From Candidatus Omnitrophota bacterium (GTDB taxonomy: Bacteria > Omnitrophota > Gorgyraeia > 2-02-FULL-51-18 > JAGOUK01): a stretch of 10,827 nt of DNA. Below the pieces are notes generated by a model. The model was not told where the DNA came from. It worked only from the letters and a program-made list of their open reading frames with translations, and did no database searches. The position numbers and the translations under genes are program-made. Below, piece after piece: positions 1 to 8,100 of this stretch. The stretch's first letter is position 1. Every line of letters starts with the position of its first letter. Where the stretch lies: NCBI GenBank assembly GCA_015231685.1, contig JADGBA010000035.1, positions 1 through 10,827 of the forward strand. Direction: 5' to 3'.

Positions 1-19
1 GGTATTCTATCACGCTTGG

Positions 20-111
20 GGGGACAGTCCCAAAAAGGGGTCTTAGCCTGTCCCCGGGGGCGAATTCCCAACTTCGGGGACAGGCTAAGACCCCTTTTTG
101 GGACTGTCCCC
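20..111. repeat. Perfect 37-bp inverted repeat (REP/miniature-element-like hairpin)
   Basis: Positions 20-56 are exactly reverse-complementary to 75-111, with an 18-nt loop at 57-74. Each arm also has a short internal palindrome (GGGACAGTCCC at 21-31, its partner at 100-110), so several alternative hairpins are possible. The 10-mer TGTCCCCGAG occurs at 105-114 and again at 118-127, as if a further partial copy follows. Such GGGACTGTCCC-rich hairpins are typical of REP-like elements mobilised by IS200/IS605-type (RAYT) transposases. No transposase gene lies in this window, so this would be a non-autonomous copy. The lack of a U-run after either arm argues against a simple intrinsic terminator. 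The structure is directly visible; its class is inferred. Confidence 0.85.
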
Positions 112-127
112 GAGATGTGTCCCCGAG

Positions 128-340
128 GTGGAGGTGATTAGAGGATTAGGAATGTTTATAAGGTTGCTAGGGGGTTTTTGATTGATTTTGAGGGTTTGAT
201 TGGGCAAACTTTGGGGAGTTAGTTTTTTAACCAACATACGCCGGAAAATCAGACATAAGACCAAAGGGTTGGAATGTGTTCCAAGCCGGATTGGTGTTTT
301 TTTATCTATGAGTAGTTACAGTTTTAATAAGAGAAATCGA
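128..340. other. AT-rich non-coding leader upstream of the first giant gene
   Basis: This stretch is visibly richer in T and A than the flanking coding DNA and has T-runs and short direct repeats such as TTGATTG. The frame of the downstream gene stays open back to a TTG at 200, but the peptide it would encode does not look like protein, and a convincing signal peptide begins only at 341. I therefore treat it as 5' leader or promoter DNA. I see no promoter hexamer pair that I can call with confidence. Confidence 0.45.
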
Positions 341-3300
341 ATGCGAGGTTCCGGAAGAACGCTACAGGTTCTGGCGGCGGCGCTGTGTTTGATGGTGGCC
401 GCGGGTGACGGGGTCTGGGCGGAGGCGGTTTCGGGTTTGCCGGAGGTCGCAGCCGCAGGGACGATCCGCGATCTGGCGGAGGCGATGCCGGCGGAGGCGG
501 TCACGATTGATGAGGTTTACGATTCCGCGGATCCGGAGGCGGCGCAGATTGTTCTGGTGGCGGATGCGCACACGAACGTATCCGCTCAGCTGCATCTGGC
601 GCAAATGCTCGAAAAGCTCATCCTTGATTTTGGGATACGGACGGTTTTGACGGAGGCGGGGTGGGGGGATAATTCGCTCACGTTTCTTCGGCAAGAGGCC
701 TCCCGGGAAGAGCGCCGCCGGACGGCGCTCTGGGAGCTTAAAAAAGGCGAGATGAAGGGGCCGGAATATTTGAGTCTGGCGACGGACGAGGACTTTGTGA
801 TTCTGGGGGTGGAGGACGCGAAGCTGTATGGATATGCGCTCGGCTGCTATCGTCGGGTCGCGGCGCTGCGGGAAGCGGCGTTGGATGACCTTGCCCGGAT
901 GCGCGCCGCCGCGCGGAATCTTGAGGACCGGGTCTGGCCGCCGGTTCTGCGAAAGTTCTCGGACCAACGCGCCGCCTATTTGAGGGGGGAGCTCCCGGTC
1001 TCGGCCTATGCAAGGTATTTGCGGGAAATGCCGGAAGTTCGCGCCGCCGCCGGAGTTGGCAGGTTTGACGCGCTGGAGGCGCTGGCGCGTCTTGAGGAAA
1101 AGGAACGGGGAATCGATTTTGAACGGGCGGAGGCGGAGCTTCTGGAAGTGATGGAGGGGTATCGAAGGGCTGATGAAAGCAGGGAAGCGGAGGACGCCGG
1201 GCCGGAGACCGGGAGGGTCGGTCCCTGGGCGGCCGCGCGGGCTTCTTCGGATGAATTTTTTTGGGAGCAACTGGATGAACGTTTGAGGGCAACGGGAAAA
1301 CCGGCGGCGGCTGAGCTCGAGTTGTATCTGGATTATCGGCGGGAGGCCGGCAGACTTGATCCGAGGCGTCTTCTTCGTGCGATGAACGCCGCGGAGAACC
1401 TTCTGGTACGCCGTCTGGCCCGGAGCGGTATTCAGCGGGGACTCTGGGAAGTTTCGCGCGCGCTTCGGGTTCTGGAAAACCGCGTCCGCCTCCAAAGCAC
1501 TCCATTGGAAAACGCCGGTCTTATCCGAAGCCCCGAGCGGTTCGATCCTGTGAGGATCACCGCGTTTCTGAACGCTCTGACCCTCGAAGAAAACCCGGCT
1601 CATGCGCAACCGCTTCGGCCGCGCAAGAAAACCGGCGAGGCGCTCCGGGTGGCGGGACGCTTTTATGACTTCGCGCGAAAACGGGATACGGTTTTTTTGC
1701 GAAATCTGATCAGGCTGACCCGGGGGGATTCTCAACTCCCCGTGGTTCTCATCACCGGAGGATTTCATACACAGAATTTAAAGCGGCTCCTCCGGCACCG
1801 GGGAATGTCTTATGTGTCGGTCATGCCGAAGATTTTTCATGAAACCGACACGAACAGATATGAGCGGCTTCTTCTGGGGCAGGACGTGCGAGGCATCAGC
1901 TCACCGCGAACGACGGCCTTCAGGCTCTCCTCCTGGCCTGTTTCCGCCATGGATGTTCTCAACTGGCGGATCCGCAAATCGCCCGAAGAAATCGAAGGTT
2001 TCAAAGCGGCTCTTGCCGGCAGACCGGTCCCGGCGAGGCCGGCGGCCGCCATGGCGAGCGGTTCGCGGATGAATTCCCCTCAGATGCCGGACGATAAGGA
2101 GCTCGCAAGTATGATCCGCGCGGACTCTTTCGGGGACGTAGAACGTTATCTTGAATTCGGCTCTTATGATCGGGGGGACCTTTTGGAATTTTTCGGAAGG
2201 ATCATCAAGGCGCTGGACAACGCCGAAGGGGAGGGCGTCCAGAATTTGGCCGTAAAGGCGCGCAATCTTACGCGGATCATTGCCTCGGCGGATATCCTTG
2301 CATACTTTGCGGCGAGAGACCGCATCCCCGCGCTCGCAGCGGGATATGGCCGGCTGATGGAGCGGCTGGCGCAGGCCGCTCTGGGAGCCGATTATGAACG
2401 CCGGGTTGATGAAGTGATTTTCAAATATTTCAGGTTGATCAGCGGAGAATTGCAATCGAAGACCATTATCAGTGAATTGCGCGAGCTCATTCCGATCTTT
2501 GAATTCTGGGAACGGTCCGAGCTTTCTGATCACTGGATTTCGATGCCTGAGCGCTCGGAGAAGATTTTCCATAAATTGTTGCACACACTCAGCCTGAATC
2601 CCGCAGCGTTTGACCGCATCGCGCTTCTCGATCGCATGAGGCGTCTGCTTCCGGATCAGAGTGGGGGAGACCTGACCTCAGCTTTGGGGAATGCGGTGCT
2701 CGTGGGCGGGGTGAGCGTGATCGCTCGTCTGCGCGGGTTTTACGGGCTCGAACACGTGACGCCGGTTTACCGGGCATATCTGGATATGCCCAACCACCCC
2801 CGCAAATTACAAATCGCCCTCCTTTTTTATTCGCAGTACTACGCCGATGAGATCACGGACCGCGGGGACATGATCAACCGATTCATGCGGATTTATGAGG
2901 ACACGACGCAACCTGATGCTATCCGTAAGTCGGCGTGGACCGCTCTCAGGCATAATAGCGCCGTTGTACCGCTGGCGTACTTCAATGATCAATGGACTGC
3001 CGAAAAGGATTTGAATCTTGTGAGCTTTGACGAAGTGGATGTTGTGACGAACGTGTCAAGTCCGGCGGCGATTGCCGTGGGGCGGCTGCTCGACAGGCTG
3101 TTCACTGAGTTCCGCTGGAGCAATCAATACGCGCAGCTTGTGCGCTATCTGGAGAATCTGGCGGACAAGGGCGGGGAGCCCTCGTTGTACGCGAGCTCGC
3201 TCCTCTGTCAGATTGTCCGGCAGTACCGGGGCACCGAGATGAGTCTTGAGGATGCAGGCCGGTGGATCGGTGAGCTGGCGCAAGAAATTCGTCAGGGTCC

Positions 3301-4945
3301 CGGAGCGAATCCTGGCGGCATCGCCGGAGCCCGCAAAGCCCGGCCGCCGGATTCTGAAACGGCCGGATCGCGCGCCGGGTTCTATGACCTGAACGCCGCG
3401 ACGGCCGCGCTCATGACGCCGTGGGGGGCGGAGCTTCTGGGGAGGATGATCGAAGATCCCGGGGCATTTGCAAGCGCGGATCCGGTGGCCTATGACCGGA
3501 CGCTTCTGGAGCTTGTGACCCTTGAGGAATACGAAAGATACGGGGTTCTCGAAAGTGCGGTCCACGAACTTCAGGCCATTCAGGAGGAACGGCACAGCGA
3601 ATGGATTGATGGCTCTCCGCCGGGGCATTCCGGGGAGTCGGGTTTTTGGTTGATCCGGGATGATGGTGTGTCTGAAGAAATCCGGGAATCGCTGGAATCC
3701 TTTGTGAGGGATGCCGTGCGTATCTTGAGGGCTGAGGGCGATTATGAGGCCAGCCGGTTCTATGTCGCTTCGGTCGGGGATGATTTGTATATGTGGGCCG
3801 AAGATGCCGACGAAAGGGTGTTTGAGTTTGTGAGCGGACTCCCCGCGGGGGTGTTTGAGGTTTATGAAGGACGTTTGATTCAGCAGGACATCCTGTCGCT
3901 CCTTGAAGAGAGGTTTTTTGATATTTCGGCGGAAGTCTTCGGCGGAACCGGCGATAAGTTCGGCGCCTGGAACGCGAAGATCGTCGCGGAGGCGATGCGG
4001 ACCAAGCGCAATTATGAGACAGCTCACACAGAAAAGGTCTGGGGGCGTCTGTTCCTGGACCGCCGCGAGGGTCAATCGAGAACCTTGCGGATGGAGTGTT
4101 TGGTCTCCGGTTCGCCTGAAGGCCGCCGCGCGGAGTACCGGCACGACCCCATGCGGGAACGGTTTGTCAGAGTCAGAAAAGCAGCCAGCCAGGTCTCGAG
4201 CGGTTCGCGGCTCGAGCGGCTGAGCGCGACGGACTTCAGTCTGGAAGAGCGCACTCTCGGCGGGACGTTGTCGGCCGTTTTGGCGACTGAACGCCGCGCG
4301 GTTGCCGGACGGATGGATTTGGGGATTCTGGATGATTTGAGGACGGATGATCCGCGCTTTGTGGCGTTTGTGGAATTCCTGGCGGAGACGTTTCTCCGGG
4401 ACGGAGGGTTTCTGGGTTTTTATGGAGCGGCGCCGAAGCGTCTGGAAGAGGCACGGCGGATCGCACGGGAGTTCGCGTCCAAAAGATTTCCTGAAGAGGC
4501 TTCGGCGGAATTCCGGCTCCTGGATGCCGGGGAGACGAGCGCGCCCGGCATGATGACGGTGGTGCTTCACCGGGAAGGGGAAAGCGATTCATCTCCGGCC
4601 GCGGACACGCTCTATATGCCCATGCAAAAGAACCCGGCGGATTATCATGCCGTCGCGCATTACGGCATGATTGCCCAGCTCATGCGGGCATTGGGGGCGA
4701 CGGTTCACTTCGAGAAGGATCCCGCGACCGGTGAGATATCAATCGACGAGCAAAGCCTGTCCCCGGGAATTCTGAATGTGGTTTCCACGCTTTGTCGTAC
4801 CGAAAAGCCCATGAGTGCCGCGGACGTTATCCGGATGATCACGGGGCGCGCCGCCGGAAGAACCTTTGCCATCGGATATGTTCGTGTCGAAAACCTTCTC
4901 CAAACGATACGGATGATGCGCCGTCAGGTGGAGACGATGGCTTAG
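341..4945 (+). CDS. Giant exported protein with N-terminal TraB/TIKI/ChaN/EreA-like domain and long unrecognised C-terminus
   Basis: About 1534 residues. The ATG at 341 is chosen because it is followed directly by a signal peptide (basic RGSGR, hydrophobic LQVLAAALCLMVAAG, cleavage near VWA-EA) and is preceded by a weak AAGAGA purine stretch. An ATG at 308 and a TTG at 200 are possible alternatives in frame. Numbering from 341, residues ~68-515 form a domain with IVLVADAHT (His77), LTEAG (Glu105), FLRQ, GVEDAKLYG (156-164) and a distal ITGGFHTQNL (His476) followed by SYVSVMPK. This pattern of an early D-A-H, a buried Glu and a late G-x-x-H resembles the TraB/TIKI, ChaN and erythromycin-esterase-like group, whose members are metal-dependent or His/Glu-dependent hydrolases or haem-binding proteins. 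The activity here is not known. A long helical insertion (~180-440) separates the motifs. A Pro/Ala linker with RMNS (576-579) leads into an all-helical, repeat-like region (~583-985), a Gly/Pro linker (~984-1013) and a C-terminal region (~1014-1533) that I do not recognise. A paralogue of the N-terminal domain is encoded next downstream. Confidence 0.85.
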   Translation: MRGSGRTLQVLAAALCLMVAAGDGVWAEAVSGLPEVAAAGTIRDLAEAMPAEAVTIDEVYDSADPEAAQIVLVADAHTNVSAQLHLAQMLEKLILDFGIRTVLTEAGWGDNSLTFLRQEASREERRRTALWELKKGEMKGPEYLSLATDEDFVILGVEDAKLYGYALGCYRRVAALREAALDDLARMRAAARNLEDRVWPPVLRKFSDQRAAYLRGELPVSAYARYLREMPEVRAAAGVGRFDALEALARLEEKERGIDFERAEAELLEVMEGYRRADESREAEDAGPETGRVGPWAAARASSDEFFWEQLDERLRATGKPAAAELELYLDYRREAGRLDPRRLLRAMNAAENLLVRRLARSGIQRGLWEVSRALRVLENRVRLQSTPLENAGLIRSPERFDPVRITAFLNALTLEENPAHAQPLRPRKKTGEALRVAGRFYDFARKRDTVFLRNLIRLTRGDSQLPVVLITGGFHTQNLKRLLRHRGMSYVSVMPKIFHETDTNRYERLLLGQDVRGISSPRTTAFRLSSWPVSAMDVLNWRIRKSPEEIEGFKAALAGRPVPARPAAAMASGSRMNSPQMPDDKELASMIRADSFGDVERYLEFGSYDRGDLLEFFGRIIKALDNAEGEGVQNLAVKARNLTRIIASADILAYFAARDRIPALAAGYGRLMERLAQAALGADYERRVDEVIFKYFRLISGELQSKTIISELRELIPIFEFWERSELSDHWISMPERSEKIFHKLLHTLSLNPAAFDRIALLDRMRRLLPDQSGGDLTSALGNAVLVGGVSVIARLRGFYGLEHVTPVYRAYLDMPNHPRKLQIALLFYSQYYADEITDRGDMINRFMRIYEDTTQPDAIRKSAWTALRHNSAVVPLAYFNDQWTAEKDLNLVSFDEVDVVTNVSSPAAIAVGRLLDRLFTEFRWSNQYAQLVRYLENLADKGGEPSLYASSLLCQIVRQYRGTEMSLEDAGRWIGELAQEIRQGPGANPGGIAGARKARPPDSETAGSRAGFYDLNAATAALMTPWGAELLGRMIEDPGAFASADPVAYDRTLLELVTLEEYERYGVLESAVHELQAIQEERHSEWIDGSPPGHSGESGFWLIRDDGVSEEIRESLESFVRDAVRILRAEGDYEASRFYVASVGDDLYMWAEDADERVFEFVSGLPAGVFEVYEGRLIQQDILSLLEERFFDISAEVFGGTGDKFGAWNAKIVAEAMRTKRNYETAHTEKVWGRLFLDRREGQSRTLRMECLVSGSPEGRRAEYRHDPMRERFVRVRKAASQVSSGSRLERLSATDFSLEERTLGGTLSAVLATERRAVAGRMDLGILDDLRTDDPRFVAFVEFLAETFLRDGGFLGFYGAAPKRLEEARRIAREFASKRFPEEASAEFRLLDAGETSAPGMMTVVLHREGESDSSPAADTLYMPMQKNPADYHAVAHYGMIAQLMRALGATVHFEKDPATGEISIDEQSLSPGILNVVSTLCRTEKPMSAADVIRMITGRAAGRTFAIGYVRVENLLQTIRMMRRQVETMA

Positions 4946-4999
4946 CCGCCGGTTGAATGGTTTTTGCCGAAAAACTGTCAACTGCTGACCATCGCGGCT
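4944..4999 (+). terminator. Stem-loop after the first giant gene (possible transcript 3' end)
   Basis: Directly after the stop codon, GTTGA (4952-4956) pairs with TCAAC (4978-4982), and inside it GTTTTT (4960-4965) pairs with AAAAAC (4970-4975) around a GCCG loop. An outer helix AGCCGC (4944-4949) with GCGGCT (4994-4999) could close the whole structure. There is no U-run after it, so it is not a canonical Rho-independent terminator. It could stabilise the mRNA 3' end or be incidental. Confidence 0.3.
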
Positions 5000-5174
5000 T
5001 AAACAAAATTAAGCGCAATCCATTAATCCCACCAAACATTTAATCAGTTCCAAAAAAGACTCATCGTTTCTGTTCAATAGACGTAACCCTGTTTTGGGCG
5101 TCTTGAATGCCCGGTCCCCGCCATTAAACTTGACCTAGCGTACTCATTTTTTAGATAGGTGTTCCGCCGGAATC
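5000..5174. other. Intergenic spacer between the two giant genes
   Basis: This is an AT-richer gap with no ORF worth calling. Its right end carries a weak promoter-like pair listed separately. I see no RNA gene and no repeat here. The 229-bp gap suggests that the two paralogous genes may be transcribed separately rather than as one tight operon. Confidence 0.4.
5130..5157 (+). promoter_or_regulatory. Weak sigma-70-like promoter candidate for the second giant gene
   Basis: TTGACC (5130-5135) matches five of six -35 consensus bases and is followed after 16 nt by TAGATA (5152-5157), a poor -10 with three of six matches. Transcription would begin near 5164. That leaves only ~11 nt before the ATG at 5175 but ~53 nt before the alternative ATG at 5217, so if real it slightly favours the later start. 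The call rests mainly on the -35. Confidence 0.25.
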
Positions 5175-8100
5175 ATGCCGAATGCCATCACACAAAAGCG
5201 ACGGGATGGGTTGTTCATGAGGTCATGCGAATCAAAAGATCGCTGTTTCTTCGGGATAAATTTATTATTAATGTCCCGGGTGTGTCTGGCGGGCGCCGTC
5301 GTTCTGACGGTGTGGATGCGGACACCCGCGACCGCCGCCGGCGCCGATAACCTCAAGGACGCTGTCTCACAAATTCCTGTTTCTGTCGCCTCGACTGAGG
5401 ATGAGTTCTGGGCGAGGCCGATGGCCTCGGCCGATGGCGCTCCGGAAGTGTCGCGGGCCGTGGTTCTCGTGCACGATGCGCACACCAGCGAATCCGGACA
5501 GCTCAACATCGCCCACATCATCGAGAGGCTTCTCCCGTGGATGGACTCGCGCAATGTATATCTCGAGGCCGCGACGGGGGACGCGTCCATGACCTTTCTG
5601 CGAAGCAAGGTGAAACACGACCTGGCGGTGTCTGTCGGCCGGCGGTATCTCCAAAAGGGACTTCTCCACGGCAGTGAGTACGCGAATCTCGTCGCCGATG
5701 TCCCGTTCACGCTCTGGGGGGTGGAAAAGCAGGACCTCTACGAGCAATCCATTCTCAAATACCGGATGCTGATCCGCTACCGTGAGCGTGCCCGCGAACA
5801 TCTGGACGAGGCGGGCCGGACCCTGAGGCTCTTGCGGACACGGGCGATCTCGCTTGGCGCGGAGGAACTCCAAAGCCTCGAGATCGCGGAGAGGAAGATC
5901 GCTGAGCTCAGGCGGCTGCTTGATGAGCCGTTCCTGCCGGGGCGCTTCAAGGATTGCTTCGATGCCGTCGGCCCCACGTATTTCATGGACATCGCCGGCC
6001 GCTTGAACCGGATCATCCGGGACAAGGGATTGTCGCTGACCACGGCGTATCTGACCGAAGTCGCGTTTCAGCGCATCCAGGAGGAACTCGACAGCTACGA
6101 CGTTCTCGTGCACGAACGCGACCGCGAATTCGTCCAACGGATGTTTGAGCGGATGGATGCGTCCGGAGAAAACACCGCGATCCTGATCGCCGGATCGAGC
6201 CATATCGCGAATCTTTCCTCGATTCTCAAGAATCACAACGTATCTTATGTTTGTCTCAAACCCGCGGTGTATGAGCCGACGGATTTCAGGATCTACGAGG
6301 ACCTTCTCATGTCTCAGTCCCTGAGTGCGGATTCCGTGCCGGAGATGCCGTTTCGCGAAACCGGCGCGGCGGACCACCCGCTGATCCTCAACACCGTGAT
6401 GCTGCGTCCCTTGATGGCGCAGGTGCCCTTCGATGTGTTTGCCGGCAAAAAGCCTCTCATCACGGAGTTCGGGCGCGACCTGGGCCGTCCCGCCGAGTCC
6501 GCGGTGCATTCCGCGATCAGCGTGATCCTTAAGGTGCTTCAAGGGGACGTCATGGGCGAGCTTCCTGTCAGGGAAATCCAGCCGGATGAGGGGACCTTCG
6601 AAAAATTCATGAACTTCCTGCGTTCTCCGTTCACAGAAATTTATCGCAATCAGGATCTCGAAAGTTATCTCGCGTTCAAACAGCATTGCGAGGATTTTCA
6701 GCTCCTCAAATCCGAGAAGAAAAACGTCGCGCCCGAAGAAGTGCATGGTCTCGTCGAGGCGTCGATCCGTCAGTATGAAGGATCGCTGGCGCTGGCGGTG
6801 CGCGCAGATCGGCGGGAACGGTATGTCCTTATGAGGCTCTTGAAGCGCTGGATGCTGGAGCCCGATGTCCTCAAGCAGGGACTCGCGTGGGGATCGTTTC
6901 TGGCACGGATGGCGGCGAGTCCGGATTTGCGGCGGATGATCACCGACGCGCTGGGTCAGCCCGAAGCTCCGGCGGCAGAACGTCCTGCGCCGCCGGCATT
7001 CCGCGTCAACTCATCCGTGGATGAGGCAACAGTCAAATTCCTGGCCCGGAATCTCACCGCGGGAGGCATGCCGCTCAGTTATGACGCGCCCGACGGTTAC
7101 TGGGACCTTCCCGAGAACAACATGAGCGATTTGATCGACGGCATTCTTGAGCGCCAGATCGTAGAGTACAGCGTCAATATTTATGACGCGGCGACATGGC
7201 AGATCGCGCTGTCCCTGACGGGCGATCCGGCCTACCGCGACATCATTGATGACTTCACGCTGCGGCTCGTAAGCGGCGCGTCCGGCAACCTCAGGCAGAT
7301 CAAGGCGGCGGCCGATCCGTTCCGGTACGGGGATGAACAGCTGGAACTTGCCGAAGAGAATGCCTTCTTCTTCCGGATCATTTCGGACGAGTACCTGCAG
7401 AAGGATCCGAAGAACAACATGACCTGGCATCCGGAGTTTCCGAATTTTGAACTCCTGCACCACGAGGACTGGAAGCCCATCACCGGAGCACAGGCGTGGG
7501 CGGCGGTCATCGGTCCTTTGCAGACGGCCTATCTTAAATACGGCGGCCATGTGCCGGCGGATTGTGAAGAAATGAAGCTGCCCCTGCAGATTCTGCCCGC
7601 GATCGAGGCGATGGTGAGTCCGCCCGGGGCGATTTATCATTGCCCGTGGGGCACACATGGCAAGGACCCGCACGATATTTCCAATGAGAACAACTTTTCG
7701 ATGCTCTCGGGACTGAGGATGCTCCGGCAGGTTCTGGAGGAGCAGGGCGATGCCCCGAGGCTTCAGCGGGTGGAACGTCTCATTCAGGCGCTTGAGAACT
7801 ACTTCCGTTATTTTGCCTTCAATTATGAAGACGGGGTGTTTTATCAGGGCGGATTCTTTGTCGAAGGCGAGTTTATTCCGACGAAGATTTTTGCGGTGGA
7901 TTGCCAGACCTGGGGAACGGTGGTCCTCGGGCCCGAATGGATTGACGGAGTTTATGGCGAAGGGACGGCGTATCGGATCTGGAAGAACACGAAGCGGCGG
8001 GCGGGGTTTTTTGATGAAAACGGAATTATCGAAGGTGTGGGATTCACGGACAGCCATCGGGTCAATTCCGTGGAGTGGACCGCCGGGGCGATCGAGGCCA

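Noticed and set aside
200..340. TTG at 200 as the start of the first giant protein
   Set aside because: The extra 47 residues do not look like protein and would bury the signal peptide. The DNA has non-coding composition, and the ATG at 341 gives a standard signal sequence.
362..1768. Long minus-strand open frame (468 codons) opposite the first giant gene
   Set aside because: It is the complement of a well-supported plus-strand gene. Its product is rich in Arg, Pro and Gln with no recognisable motif, as expected for antisense of GC-rich coding DNA.
3056..4570. Long minus-strand open frame (504 codons) opposite the C-terminal part of the first giant gene
   Set aside because: Same reasons: composition is that of an antisense shadow, with no domain, and the plus-strand frame is continuous from signal peptide to stop.
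5367..6746. Minus-strand open frame (459 codons) opposite the second giant gene
   Set aside because: The plus strand there encodes the conserved DAH-type domain, which aligns with the upstream paralogue. The antisense product has no plausible motif.
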